Assembly: GCF_001202035.1 (NCBI RefSeq)
Contig: NZ_LGHT01000015.1
Location: forward strand, 24,575-88,574
DNA from: Pseudorhodobacter wandonensis
GTDB lineage: Bacteria > Pseudomonadota > Alphaproteobacteria > Rhodobacterales > Rhodobacteraceae
Direction: 5' to 3'
Length of the DNA: 64,000 bases
Positions 35,340 to 45,685 of this stretch are shown here, in pieces. The first letter of the stretch is position 1. Each line of letters opens with the position of its first letter. The position numbers and the translations under genes were made by a program. The notes under the pieces were generated by a model. The model had not been told where the DNA came from and searched no databases. It saw only the letters and a list, made by a program, of their open reading frames with translations.

Positions 35340-36842
35340 TCAGCTATTTTGATCTGTATGAGGTGCACCGCTCTGGGGGATTTTGAGGTGTGTGCGCGCC
35401 TTTTCAAGCGCGGCGGCCCAATTTTCCCGCGCGTGTTTGCGATCATATGCGGGCAGTGTTGGATTGAACGCTGTCACTTTTCCGTCGGATTCACCATCGG
35501 CAGACAGGTTTAGCGCCATCGCCGCCACGCCGATTGCCCCGATCTCGGGCAAGTCAGAGCGCAGCACGCGGCGACCCAGTATATCAGCCTGCAACTGCAT
35601 GAGAAACGCGTTTGCAGATGCACCGCCATCGGCGCACAGTTCGGGTATCGTGGCTCCAATATCCTTTTCCATCGCTTCAAACACGTCGGTAATTTGATGT
35701 ACGATTGCGTCAAAAGTCGCCCGTGCCAGATGCGCCTGGGTTGTTGCATGTGTCATTCCGGTGATTGTGCCGGTCGCGTGGTCGTCCCAATGCGGCGCAC
35801 CCAGACCTGCCAGGGCCGGTACAAACACAGCGCCCCCACTGTCGGGCACGGTTTGCGCAAGTTGAGATAGGGCCTGTGCATCGCCGACCCCCAGAATCTG
35901 GCCCATAAAGGCCGCTGCCTGCGCCGATACGGTGATATTGCCCTCGAGCGCATAGACTGTGCCCTTGCGGGTGGTCCAGGCTATGGTACCCGACAGGCCG
36001 AATCTTGAATCAACGCGCTGTGGCGTAAGGGTCATCAACGATGACCCGGTGCCAAAGGTTGCCTTAACCGCCCCTGGTTCGCGAACACCATGGCCATAAA
36101 GGGCTGCATGGCTATCGCCCATCATCGTCAGAATCGGGATGCCAGCAGGCAGTGCGGATGCTGTGGCAATGGTTTGCCCGAATACGCTGTCTGATGGCAT
36201 AGGGGTTGGAAGACAGTCGATCGGGACGCCGTAAAGGTCGCACAGATGGGGGCTGAAGACCAAGCTGGACGTGTCAAAAAGCTGGGTACGAGAGGCGTTG
36301 GAATGGTCGGTGGCAAAGGCCACTCCCCCTGTCAAATTCCACAACAACCACGCATCTACAGTGCCTGCACGCAAGTGACCCGCGCTTGCCAGATCGGCTG
36401 CACCATCCACATTCTGTAGCACCCATGCGAGCTTGGACGCAGGAAACAGCGGATTGATGGCAAGGCCGGTTGCCGCAACAACAGCGTCATTATGCCCCGC
36501 CGCGACCAGCGCATCGCACATAGGCGCGGTGCGGCGGCATTGCCAAATGATCGCAGGGCAAAGCGGGCGCGAGGTGCGCGCATCCCAAACCACCAGCGTT
36601 TCGCGTTGGTTGGCAATGGCGATGCCGTCAATATGCCCGACGGTTTGGGCGACGATTTGACCAATCACGTCCTGCACCGACGCCCAGATTGCTGTTGCAG
36701 ATTGCTCGGCCCAACCCGGTTGCGGATAGGTAGTGGTTAGCGGGCAAGAGGCCCGCGCCAGTACCGCACCCGCCGCATTGACCAACAGCGCCTTGGTGTT
36801 TGTTGTGCCTTGGTCAATTGCCAGAACTTGCCGAGGCGTCAT
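35340..36842 (-). CDS. FGGY-family carbohydrate kinase (candidate D-apulose kinase)
   Basis: A 500-residue FGGY kinase with the N-terminal phosphate loop VLAIDQGTTNTKALLV, NQRETLVVWD, the catalytic MGDSHAALYGHG region, TFGTGSSLM and the adenosine segment ADGGASANAFLMQLQADILG (seen). It resembles glycerol kinase in layout. Context (isomerase, two-part transketolase, sugar importer) suggests it phosphorylates a ketose, with D-apulose the best candidate (inference); xylulose, erythrulose or glycerol are alternatives. It overlaps the transketolase C-subunit gene by ATGA and is last in its operon. Confidence 0.88.
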   Translation of the reverse strand: MTPRQVLAIDQGTTNTKALLVNAAGAVLARASCPLTTTYPQPGWAEQSATAIWASVQDVIGQIVAQTVGHIDGIAIANQRETLVVWDARTSRPLCPAIIWQCRRTAPMCDALVAAGHNDAVVAATGLAINPLFPASKLAWVLQNVDGAADLASAGHLRAGTVDAWLLWNLTGGVAFATDHSNASRTQLFDTSSLVFSPHLCDLYGVPIDCLPTPMPSDSVFGQTIATASALPAGIPILTMMGDSHAALYGHGVREPGAVKATFGTGSSLMTLTPQRVDSRFGLSGTIAWTTRKGTVYALEGNITVSAQAAAFMGQILGVGDAQALSQLAQTVPDSGGAVFVPALAGLGAPHWDDHATGTITGMTHATTQAHLARATFDAIVHQITDVFEAMEKDIGATIPELCADGGASANAFLMQLQADILGRRVLRSDLPEIGAIGVAAMALNLSADGESDGKVTAFNPTLPAYDRKHARENWAAALEKARTHLKIPQSGAPHTDQNS

Positions 36843-37801
36843 TTTCGCGCCCGACCAATCGCGCGGCGTGCGGCGGCGGCGATGCCTTCTGGCGACAGGC
36901 CAAATTCCTTGAACAGCCAATCAACCGATCCGGTGGGCACAAAGCCGGGAAAGCCGACACGCTCGACAGGGACGGCGTGGTTGGCTGCCGTAAGTTCGGC
37001 AACAGCCCCGCCCAAGCCACCACGGATCGAGGCCTCTTCAACCGTGACAATAGCACCGGTTTCACGGGCAGCTGCCAAAACAGCGGTTTCATCCAAGGGA
37101 TTGAGGGTTGCCATATTCAACACACGCGCACCAATGCCTTCGGCTTGCAAAGCCTCGGCAGCGGATGCGGCAAGATGCACCGTGGTTCCGCAGGCGATGA
37201 TGGTTACATCGGAACCGGCATGGACCAGCTCGGCCTGACCCGCGCGGAAAACGCGGTTTTCGATGTTCAACTCTGGCACGGGCATCCGCGAAAGACGCAG
37301 ATAGACCGGCCCTTCATGCGCTGCCGCCCATTTCACCGCTTCGGCGGTTTCCCATGCATCGGCGGGTGTGATGACCGTCAATGTGTTGAACAACCTTAGC
37401 CAAGCGAAATCCTCTATCGAGTGGTGCGTTGGCCCCAGCTCGCCATATGCGACGCCCGAAGACTGGCCCACCAGCTTGACGTTGAAACCTGCGTAAACAA
37501 TGTCTGCTTTGATCTGCTCTAATGAGCGGCCAGTCAAAAAGCACGACGCGGCCGACACGAAAGGAATGCGCCCGCCATTGGCAAGGCCCGCGCTGACGCC
37601 GACCATGCATTGTTCGGCAATACCGACGTTGACCAAGCGGTCGGGAAACTTCTTTTGAAACCCGCCGAGTTTTGACGACCCGACCGAGTCGTTCACCACG
37701 ACGACGATACGGTCATCTTCGGCTGCAAGGGATTCGAGCGTGGTCACCCAAGCTTCGCGGCAGTCAGAAAGGCCCTTTGGGGCGGAGGCGTGCGCGGCCA
37801 T
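36839..37801 (-). CDS. Transketolase, C-terminal (Pyr/C) subunit
   Basis: A 320-residue protein equal to the pyrimidine-binding and C-terminal domains of transketolase. Seen are VVVVNDSVGSSKL, VNVGIAEQCMVGVSAGLANG with the catalytic glutamate in GIAEQ, and YGELGPTHHSIEDFAWLR. It must pair with the N-terminal subunit encoded just upstream (overlap of one base, TGATG). Split transketolases of this kind include apulose-4-phosphate transketolase (AptA/AptB) and sulfo-transketolase (established); the neighbours favour the former. Confidence 0.93.
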   Translation of the reverse strand: MAAHASAPKGLSDCREAWVTTLESLAAEDDRIVVVVNDSVGSSKLGGFQKKFPDRLVNVGIAEQCMVGVSAGLANGGRIPFVSAASCFLTGRSLEQIKADIVYAGFNVKLVGQSSGVAYGELGPTHHSIEDFAWLRLFNTLTVITPADAWETAEAVKWAAAHEGPVYLRLSRMPVPELNIENRVFRAGQAELVHAGSDVTIIACGTTVHLAASAAEALQAEGIGARVLNMATLNPLDETAVLAAARETGAIVTVEEASIRGGLGGAVAELTAANHAVPVERVGFPGFVPTGSVDWLFKEFGLSPEGIAAAARRAIGRARK

Positions 37802-38625
37802 CAGACCAACTCCTTCATTGCGGTGGCGAATTGATCGGCATTGGGCACACCGTGGTGCCAGCTGGCCTTGTTTTCCATGAACGACACGCCTTTTCCTTTG
37901 ATCGTATTGGCAATAATCGCGCGGGGTTTGCCGGTTGGGGCAGCTGTTAATGCAGTCAGCAAAGCTGCATGATCATGCCCGTCAAGCATCTGAACATCCC
38001 AGCCAAAGGCCTCGAACTTCTTATCCAGTGGGTCCAAGCCGTTGGTTTCCTCGGTCCCGGCACCCTGTTGCAGGCGGTTGCGGTCAACAATCCATGTCAG
38101 ATTGCCCAACTTGCGGTGGCCTGCGGTCATCGCCGCCTCCCAGTTAGAGCCCTCTTGCAGCTCTCCATCCCCTGTCAGCACGAATGTCCGGTAATCGGAA
38201 CCTGTGATTTGCCCCGAAATCGCAATGCCGGTGGCGACAGGCAGGCCGTGGCCTAACGGGCCGGTGTTGGTTTCAACCCCCGGCAGATAGTTGCGGTTCG
38301 GGTGGCCATTCAGCAAAGACCGTGGCTGCATATAGGTATCCAGCCAGCTTTCCGGAAAATAGCCCGCCGCACAGAGCACGGTATAAAGCGCACCGGTGGC
38401 ATGGCCTTTCGACATAATAAACCGATCCCGATTGGGCAGGTTCGGCTGGGTCGCGTCATAGGACATCACGCCGAAATACAGCGTGGCAATCACGTCGATC
38501 GCTGAAAAATCGCCCCCTGGATGGCCCAATTGTGCATCATGCACCATTTTGAAAGCCCGCCGGCGCATCCACAGCGCTTTGTCTTTGATCCGCGATACGG
38601 TGTCATTGTGTAGGGTCATGTTCAT
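37801..38625 (-). CDS. Transketolase, N-terminal (TPP-binding) subunit
   Basis: A 274-residue thiamine-diphosphate domain. Seen are AQLGHPGGDFSAIDVIATLY, SKGHATGALYTVL, GPLGHGLPVATGIA and the TPP/Mg motif GDGELQEGSNWEAAMTAGHR ending in DRN. The partner half follows immediately. The gene starts 3 nt after the isomerase stop with GAGGAATGAAC as ribosome-binding region. In the inferred pathway it moves a two- or three-carbon unit from apulose 4-phosphate to glyceraldehyde 3-phosphate, giving dihydroxyacetone phosphate and xylulose 5-phosphate. Confidence 0.93.
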   Translation of the reverse strand: MNMTLHNDTVSRIKDKALWMRRRAFKMVHDAQLGHPGGDFSAIDVIATLYFGVMSYDATQPNLPNRDRFIMSKGHATGALYTVLCAAGYFPESWLDTYMQPRSLLNGHPNRNYLPGVETNTGPLGHGLPVATGIAISGQITGSDYRTFVLTGDGELQEGSNWEAAMTAGHRKLGNLTWIVDRNRLQQGAGTEETNGLDPLDKKFEAFGWDVQMLDGHDHAALLTALTAAPTGKPRAIIANTIKGKGVSFMENKASWHHGVPNADQFATAMKELV

Positions 38626-38628
38626 TCC

Positions 38629-40095
38629 TCAATACCGCTCGGGCATGGTCAGTTTCGGTTCCACGGGCGCGTTGTGGTGGTAATGCGGCCATTTCAGATA
38701 GCGGCCGATGGCCTCTTGGACGACATCGGCATGATGACCGCGCACCATTGCGACGTGATGCTCGAACCCGTTTTGGGTCACAAAACGCATCAGCTCGCGC
38801 AGGCGCTTGACGTGGGTTACAGCGATGCCTCCGTCCATCGGGAAAGGATCATTGGTGAATTCGCCTTCGCCGAGATAGCATTTAAGCGTGCCTGCGCGAT
38901 CATCGGACGACAGGCGGAAATAGGTCATGTCACCCGCTTTGACCTTACCCTTCACGGCGCCAAAGCACTTGGAACGACCAATGCTTTCGCCCAATACATC
39001 CAGTTCGGAAATCTCTGGCGTATGGCCGATAAAGGATTTCGGGAAGTTGCCGCAATGCGTGCAGACGCATTTATCAACCTCATGGCCATAGTTGTTGTTC
39101 CAATCCAGAATTGCGGGCGGCGCACCAGAGGCGAGCGCAAGCGCATACATCGACAGCGCGCCCATGATGTCGACCTCACAAGCTGAAGGCATCAGTTCCT
39201 CGCCCATCATCGACATGGTCACACAGGTGGCGCAGCCGAAATTATCCTGCAACGAGCGCCAGCATTGAATCGCGCTGGCGTCGCATTCGTTTTCTTCAAT
39301 CCAGCGGTTGACGGCGAGGGTCCATTTCGCTTGGGTCAGGATTTGCTGCGGTTTGATGTGATCGGGTATGGTGCCGTAAGCCTTGATCTTGGCCATCTTG
39401 GCCAGCAATTCCGGCGCGTCATCTTTGATTTTGCCCGCAGCACCCATCATTTCAGACAGATCCACCGTAACCACGGTGATAGCGGACGCCTGCAACAGCT
39501 TTTCCGAATAGCGCATGGTCTGGAATGCACCTGTGCGCGCGCCAATTGCCCCGAGCCGCGCCCCGCGCAGGCCGCGAACCGTACGGCAGACGCGTGAAAA
39601 GCGTTCAATATCCGCGCCAAACTCTGCCCCGCCCGCATCGCAGGTGTGCGAAGTGGTTTCGGTAAACGGCACGCCATATTGCCAAAAATTGTTGGTGACG
39701 GATAGCTTGCCACAAAATGCATCGCGGCGGCTGTGGATATCGACTTTATCCACCTCGTCATTGCTGGCTTGCAGCAGGATCGGTACGTTCAGCTTGGCCC
39801 GGTTGACCAGTTCAGCGATAGCGATCTCATCACCAAAGTTGGGCAGGCAAATGACCAAGCCGTCGATCTCGTCGCGGTGCGCCTTGAAATGCGCGGCATA
39901 GAGTTCGGCATCCTGAATGCTTTGCACCGCGCCGTTGGCTGTGGCCTCATAGGGCAGCATGACGGCCTTGATTCCCAGCTTGGCGAAATGGGCCAGAACC
40001 TCGTTGCGCGCGGTCTGGCAAGGCGCCGGGCTGAAAAAGGCCCGACTGCCGATTACCAGCCCCAGCGTTACTTGGCGACGAATTGTAAGTGTCAT
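38629..40095 (-). CDS. L-fucose/L-arabinose isomerase-like protein (candidate D-apiose isomerase)
   Basis: A 488-residue member of the FucI/AraA-fold isomerase family. Visible landmarks are LPYEATANGAVQSIQDAEL, GLVICLPNFGDE, the acidic metal-site candidates in PSACEVDIMGAL (E, D) and LDWNNNYGHEVDKC, and a cysteine-rich CVCTHCGNFP. As first gene of an operon with a ketose kinase and split transketolase, it should interconvert an aldose and ketose; D-apiose to D-apulose is the best fit (inference). Start at 40095 has GAGGAGGTTTC upstream. Confidence 0.85.
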   Translation of the reverse strand: MTLTIRRQVTLGLVIGSRAFFSPAPCQTARNEVLAHFAKLGIKAVMLPYEATANGAVQSIQDAELYAAHFKAHRDEIDGLVICLPNFGDEIAIAELVNRAKLNVPILLQASNDEVDKVDIHSRRDAFCGKLSVTNNFWQYGVPFTETTSHTCDAGGAEFGADIERFSRVCRTVRGLRGARLGAIGARTGAFQTMRYSEKLLQASAITVVTVDLSEMMGAAGKIKDDAPELLAKMAKIKAYGTIPDHIKPQQILTQAKWTLAVNRWIEENECDASAIQCWRSLQDNFGCATCVTMSMMGEELMPSACEVDIMGALSMYALALASGAPPAILDWNNNYGHEVDKCVCTHCGNFPKSFIGHTPEISELDVLGESIGRSKCFGAVKGKVKAGDMTYFRLSSDDRAGTLKCYLGEGEFTNDPFPMDGGIAVTHVKRLRELMRFVTQNGFEHHVAMVRGHHADVVQEAIGRYLKWPHYHHNAPVEPKLTMPERY

Positions 40096-40139
40096 GAAAC
40101 CTCCTCACGGCGGATCCGATCAGAATCACGCCAAGTATA

Positions 40140-40158
40140 CTTTCGATTACTTTCACTT
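40140..40158. promoter_or_regulatory. Candidate DeoR-type operator 1
   Basis: CTTTCGATTACTTTCACTT, with TTTC repeated at 10-nt spacing. It matches the site before the deoR-type gene (44622-44639, minus strand reading CTTTCGATTGCTTTTAG) at 14 of 17 positions. It lies 45 nt upstream of the isomerase start. Confidence 0.5.
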
Positions 40159-40273
40159 ATTGAGTATTTTATCGCAAGTGTTTTTCTGCCTGTCCTGAAA
40201 AGTTGCTGCTTTCCCGCAAAATCCTGCCCATAGGAACATCAATGCGGGCGCTTTTGCGATTATGACAAAAAAA

Positions 40274-40299
40274 CCGATTTCAAACGAAAGCAATTGACA
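40274..40299 (+). promoter_or_regulatory. Candidate DeoR-type operator 2 overlapping a -35 box
   Basis: CCGATTTCAAACGAAAGCAA runs into TTGACA at 40294-40299, a possible -35 element for the substrate-binding-protein gene. The reverse strand reads TTGCTTTCGTTTGAAATCGG, sharing the TTTCG-TTT core with operators 1 and 3. Confidence 0.45.
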
Positions 40300-40348
40300 G
40301 GATGCAAAAGTATTTGCCACAGTAGTGAACGAGGAATCGCATCACTGA

Positions 40349-41314
<966 letters not shown>

Positions 41315-41320
41315 AGCTAG

Positions 41321-42022
41321 ATGACCAAAGCCCCGGTGCTGTTGCGGTTGCGCAATGGCATCGGGCATTTACTGGATATTCCCATGCGCCCCATGCACGC
41401 CACTGCGGGTCTTTTGCTGATTATGCTCAGCCTGTCCGCCTGCAAGATAGTCAAAACCGAAACCGTCACGACAGAAGAGGGGCAAGCAACTGCTGGCCTC
41501 GATAAAATCGCGCAATTGGCCGAAGATAGTTTTGCAGCCAAGCTGCTGCCATTGATCGACACGACCGCGCTGGATATTGCTGCGTTGCGCAGCGCGATTG
41601 CCGCAGATCTGGACGGCGCGGGTGCCAAACATGGCAACCGTGGTGCGGGTCAAGGGGCAGCCTGGACCTTTGCCGTAAAGGGCGAAGGCGTGGTGGTTTC
41701 TGCCAACCTGACCAGCCGCGCCCGCAAGGCGGAGCTGGACACCGATGGCGATGGCTCTGCCGATCTGACGCTTTTGCTGGGGCCTGTCATCGCGGGTACC
41801 GCTTTGCGCGATGTCGCCCCGTTTTATGATTTTGGGTCCTTTAAGGACCAGATCGAATTTGCCCAGCTGGCCCGCGCCTTGAACGATAAGGCAAGCCCGG
41901 CATTGGTGCTGCCCGAAGGCGATTTGACCGGAAAGCGCCTGTCTTTCAAAGGGGCTTTGGCGCTGAAATCAGCCAAGGATGCGTTTGTTGTGACGGCCGT
42001 CAATGTTGCGGTGCTGCCATGA
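41321..42022 (+). CDS. DUF2291 family lipoprotein
   Basis: A protein of up to 233 residues with a lipoprotein signal ending in the lipobox LSLSAC. The mature part includes DTDGDGSADLTLLLGPVIAG, a calcium-binding-like acidic stretch, and RDVAPFYDFGSFKDQIEFA (seen). The family is known mainly from operons of RbsABC-type sugar importers, and its role there is not defined. Start is uncertain: 41321 gives a 20-residue extension ahead of a second ATG at 41384 that would give a normal lipoprotein signal. It overlaps the ATPase gene by ATGA. Confidence 0.83.
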   Translation: MTKAPVLLRLRNGIGHLLDIPMRPMHATAGLLLIMLSLSACKIVKTETVTTEEGQATAGLDKIAQLAEDSFAAKLLPLIDTTALDIAALRSAIAADLDGAGAKHGNRGAGQGAAWTFAVKGEGVVVSANLTSRARKAELDTDGDGSADLTLLLGPVIAGTALRDVAPFYDFGSFKDQIEFAQLARALNDKASPALVLPEGDLTGKRLSFKGALALKSAKDAFVVTAVNVAVLP

Positions 42023-43548
42023 CAGTAGCCCATCCGGTTGGCCTGACCATTCGTGGCGGCGTCAAAGTATACCCTGGCACGCGGGCCCTGAAAGGCGTGG
42101 ATTTTGATCTGCACATGGGCGCGGTTAACGTGCTTGTGGGCGAGAACGGTGCCGGTAAATCCACTTTGATGAAGGTGATTGCAGGCGTCGAATCCCTGAC
42201 CGAAGGCACGCTTGCCATGGAAGGTGTGGTTCACAATTTCCGCTCTAAATCGGACGCGGTGGACCACGGGATCGGGATTGTGTTTCAAGAGTTGAACCTG
42301 TTTCCCAACCTGACGGTCGCTGAGAATATTTTTATCGCCCGAGAGCCAACGCGTTTCGGGATTGATGTCGATGCGCGCGCCCAAACCGATGCCGCCCGCG
42401 CGTTGATGAAGCGCCTGGAGCAAGATATCGACCCCGACGCACCACTTGGCACCTTGCGGATTGGCCAACAGCAAGTCGTAGAAATCGCCAAAGCACTGGC
42501 GCAAAATGCCAAAATCCTGATCTTGGATGAGCCGACCTCGGCCCTGTCCGCGACCGAAGTCGAAGTGCTGTTTCGCGTCATCAATGATCTGCGCGCCGAA
42601 GGGGTGGGGATTGTCTATATCAGCCACCGGCTGGAAGAGCTGATCCGCATCGGGGATTATATCACCGTGCTCCGCGACGGTGTGATCACTGGCGCTCAAT
42701 CGATGCAAGGTGTGGATATTCCTTGGATTGTGCGGGCGATGATTGGCGAAGGCTCCAAAGAATTTCCCCGTACCGAGGTCGCGAATTACGGTGAGGAGGT
42801 GTTCCGCGCCTCTGATATCTGCCTGCCGCGGCTGGGCGGCGGATTCACCGTCGATCATGTGTCACTGTCTGTTCGCGCGGGTGAGATATTGGGGCTGTAC
42901 GGGTTGATGGGCGCAGGGCGCACCGAATTTCTTGAATGCATCATGGCGCAACATCCGCTGTCATCCGGCCAGTTCTTTATCGCAGGTAAACCCTTGACGG
43001 AAAAAGACGTGACCGGGCGCATTGCACGTGGGCTTGCCTTGATCCCCGAGGATCGCAAACGTGACGGCCTGGTTCAAATTATGTCGATCCGTGAAAACAT
43101 TACGCTGTCTGCGCTCGACCAATTTGCGCGATTGTTTCATTTGGACTTGCGGGCGGAATTGGCGGGCGCGGCTGATTTTATCAAACGCCTGACCATCAAG
43201 GTTGCCAGCCCGGAAAACCCGGTGTCCAGCCTGTCGGGCGGCAACCAGCAAAAGGTGGTTATCGGCAAGGCTCTGATGACCAACCCCAAGATTTTGCTGA
43301 TGGATGAACCCTCACGCGGGATCGACATTGGCGCCAAGGCCGAGGTGTTCCGCACCATGCGCAAACTGGCGGCCAGCGGGCTTGCGATTTTGTTTGTCAC
43401 GTCTGATCTCGACGAAGTTCTGGCCCTTTCAGACCGCATTCTGGTCATGGCCGATGGCCGGTTAACCGGCGAATTTTCACCAAGTGCGGGACATGCCGCC
43501 GTTATCTCTGCCGCATCACGGCACAAATCCAAGGAAGTCGCAGCATGA
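42019..43548 (+). CDS. Sugar ABC transporter ATP-binding protein (RbsA-like, tandem ABC)
   Basis: A 509-residue ATPase with two ABC domains. The first has Walker A GENGAGKSTLMK, Q-loop FQELNLFP and Walker B ILILDEPTSAL. The second has a degenerate Walker A (GLMGAGRTEF), signature SLSGGNQQKVVIGKAL and ILLMDEPSRGID (seen). Degeneracy of the second P-loop is normal for the family. It is coupled by ATGA overlaps to the DUF2291 and permease genes. Confidence 0.96.
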   Translation: MTVAHPVGLTIRGGVKVYPGTRALKGVDFDLHMGAVNVLVGENGAGKSTLMKVIAGVESLTEGTLAMEGVVHNFRSKSDAVDHGIGIVFQELNLFPNLTVAENIFIAREPTRFGIDVDARAQTDAARALMKRLEQDIDPDAPLGTLRIGQQQVVEIAKALAQNAKILILDEPTSALSATEVEVLFRVINDLRAEGVGIVYISHRLEELIRIGDYITVLRDGVITGAQSMQGVDIPWIVRAMIGEGSKEFPRTEVANYGEEVFRASDICLPRLGGGFTVDHVSLSVRAGEILGLYGLMGAGRTEFLECIMAQHPLSSGQFFIAGKPLTEKDVTGRIARGLALIPEDRKRDGLVQIMSIRENITLSALDQFARLFHLDLRAELAGAADFIKRLTIKVASPENPVSSLSGGNQQKVVIGKALMTNPKILLMDEPSRGIDIGAKAEVFRTMRKLAASGLAILFVTSDLDEVLALSDRILVMADGRLTGEFSPSAGHAAVISAASRHKSKEVAA

Positions 43549-44588
43549 CCGTTAAATCAGACCGTACCAGCCTATTACTACTGCTGCTGCGCCTTCGCAC
43601 CTTTGTCGCGCTCATATTGGTATTTGCATTTTTTTCCTATGCTGCACCTAATTTCCTGTCCACAGCGAATGCGGTGATCGTTTCAAAACACGTGGCGCTG
43701 AATGCCTTGCTGGCCATCGGCATGACCTTTGTCATCATCACTGGCGGGATTGATCTTTCCGTCGGCTCTATCGTCGGGCTGTGCGGGATGGTTGCGGGTT
43801 GGCTGATGCTAAACGGGGTTGATTTGGGCATCGGCTATACGGTCTGGTTCAACACAATTGAAATTGTGGGAATCGTGGCTCTGGTTGGTGTTCTGGTTGG
43901 TGCGGCCAACGGCCTGTTGATCACGAAAATGGGCGTGGCGCCTTTTATTGCTACGCTTGGCACGCTTTACATTGCACGTGGTGCGGCGCTGTTGTCATCA
44001 GGGGGGCGGACATTTCCGAACCTGACAGGTAGCGCAGAATTCGGCACCAAGAGCTTTCCATTTATCGGCACTGGAACAATCCTTGGCCTGCCGATGATGA
44101 TCTGGATTCTTATCGTTGTCGGCCTTGCCGCCCACTATTTATCCCGCCGCACGACGCTGGGGCGTCATATCTATGCGGTCGGCGGCAATGAACGGGGCGC
44201 TGCGCTGTCGGGGGTAAAAGTCAATCGGATCAAGATGTTCGTTTATATGTTCTCGGGCTTTTGTGCTGCCCTTGTCGGCATCGTCATTGCCAGCCAGTTG
44301 CAAGCCAGCCACCCCGCGACGGGCGAAACGTTCGAGCTGAACGCCATTGCCGCAGCCGTTTTGGGCGGCACCTCAATGGCGGGTGGACGGGGGCGCATCG
44401 CGGGCACGATTGTCGGGGCATTTGTGATCGGCATTTTGTCAGATGGGCTGATCATGATGGGCGTGTCATCGTTCTGGCAAACTGTCATCAAGGGCGTAGT
44501 GATCATCACCGCCGTCGTCATCGACCAAGCGCAGAGCAAATTGCAAGCGCGGGTGGCCTTGCAGCAAGAGGCGGCGATCAACAAATAG
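43545..44588 (+). CDS. Sugar ABC transporter permease (RbsC-like)
   Basis: A 347-residue inner-membrane permease with about ten hydrophobic segments. The RbsC-family loop FVIITGGIDLSVGSIVGLCG and the coupling/late segments TTLGRHIYAVGGNERGA and AAAVLGGTSMAGGRGRI are seen. It is translationally coupled to the ATPase. A DeoR regulator gene follows after 92 nt. Confidence 0.95.
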   Translation: MTVKSDRTSLLLLLLRLRTFVALILVFAFFSYAAPNFLSTANAVIVSKHVALNALLAIGMTFVIITGGIDLSVGSIVGLCGMVAGWLMLNGVDLGIGYTVWFNTIEIVGIVALVGVLVGAANGLLITKMGVAPFIATLGTLYIARGAALLSSGGRTFPNLTGSAEFGTKSFPFIGTGTILGLPMMIWILIVVGLAAHYLSRRTTLGRHIYAVGGNERGAALSGVKVNRIKMFVYMFSGFCAALVGIVIASQLQASHPATGETFELNAIAAAVLGGTSMAGGRGRIAGTIVGAFVIGILSDGLIMMGVSSFWQTVIKGVVIITAVVIDQAQSKLQARVALQQEAAINK

Positions 44589-44621
44589 ACACAAGTGCTT
44601 TGCCCCGAGTTCATTATCATC

Positions 44622-44639
44622 TAAAAGCAATCGAAAGCG
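44622..44639. promoter_or_regulatory. Candidate DeoR-type operator 3
   Basis: TAAAAGCAATCGAAAGCG, whose reverse strand is CGCTTTCGATTGCTTTTA, closely similar to operator 1. It lies about 42 nt upstream of the regulator start, consistent with autoregulation. Confidence 0.5.
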
Positions 44640-44680
44640 TCCGCAGGTAAATCGAGCCTGCACAAAAAAGGAAACCTTTG

Positions 44681-45490
44681 ATGCAGCAACATGATCCCAA
44701 TACTCGGGGGGACACAATGGCTGGCCTTTTGTCTGAACCACGCAGGCGGCGCATTCTGGAATGGATCCAAGAAGAGGGCGCTGCCCGCGTGCGTGATCTG
44801 GCTGGCGCCTTTCAAGTGTCCGAGGCCACGATCCGCCAAGACCTTGAGCGGTTGGAAACCGAAGGCATGATCACGCGTGAACATGGTGGTGCATTCCTGA
44901 ACTCACCTTCGCCGCAAGTTGGCACGATGACGCTGCACCATCAGGAAAATATGGACAAAAAGGCCAAAATTGGGGCGCTGGCGGCAAGTCTGGTTAAGAA
45001 TAACGAAACGATCATTCTGGACGCCGGGACAACCACCACCGAGGTGGCGATGCGGCTTTTGACGCGGAAAAATCTGACCGTTATTACCAATGCCCTGAAC
45101 ATCGGTATTGTCATGGGTTCGGTTCCGGGCTTTGCCGTCCACATGCCGGGTGGCCAGTTCAAAGCGCCGACTTTGTCGCTGTCGGGCGATAAATGTGTGG
45201 AATATTTTCGCAGCATTTTTGCCGGAAAGCTGTTTTTGGCAACTGCGGGCGTGTCATTGGATTCGGGGCTGACCTATCCCAGTTTTGCCGATCTGGAATT
45301 GAAAGAAGCGATGATACGGGCGGCAAGCCATGTCTATCTTGTGGCAGATTCGACCAAGATCAATAAATCCTCTTTCACGCGGCTTGGCTCATTAGAGGTG
45401 ATCCATACCTTTATCACGGATGACGGGATTTCGGATGCCGATGCAAAAGCCTTTGAAAGCCGCGGGATTGATCTGCTTATTGCTGAATAA
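44681..45490 (+). CDS. DeoR/GlpR family transcriptional regulator
   Basis: A 269-residue repressor with an N-terminal winged HTH (RRRRILEWIQEEGAARVRDL then FQVSEATIRQDLERLE) and a DeoR C-terminal sensor domain (GGAFLN, ETIILDAGTTTTEVA, VTNALNIG). The sensor fold binds sugar phosphates (established for the family). It probably controls both divergent sugar operons, because similar TTTCG-containing sites precede them and its own gene. A start at 44717 with GGGGGACACA upstream is an alternative that fits family length well. Confidence 0.92.
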   Translation: MQQHDPNTRGDTMAGLLSEPRRRRILEWIQEEGAARVRDLAGAFQVSEATIRQDLERLETEGMITREHGGAFLNSPSPQVGTMTLHHQENMDKKAKIGALAASLVKNNETIILDAGTTTTEVAMRLLTRKNLTVITNALNIGIVMGSVPGFAVHMPGGQFKAPTLSLSGDKCVEYFRSIFAGKLFLATAGVSLDSGLTYPSFADLELKEAMIRAASHVYLVADSTKINKSSFTRLGSLEVIHTFITDDGISDADAKAFESRGIDLLIAE

Positions 45491-45685
45491 GGTGCTGGTT
45501 TTGTGTACACATATCAGCCCCCGCCATTTTTGCCTGTGCTGTGTATTTGCCCGAACGGGTCAGATCAGCTGAGTATCTGCGTTCCAAGGCGGCAATCTGT
45601 GAGCGACTTTTTCTAGCTGGCACTTGGGGAAACTGACGGTCCCGTTTTTCGACGCAATTTTCGCGTGGTTGGGTATTTCAACAGG

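Noticed and set aside
36839..38625. Sulfo-transketolase (sulfoquinovose) assignment for the split transketolase
   Set aside because: No sulfoquinovosidase or sulfosugar isomerase/dehydrogenase genes accompany it, whereas a ketose kinase and FucI-like isomerase do, favouring the apiose-type route.
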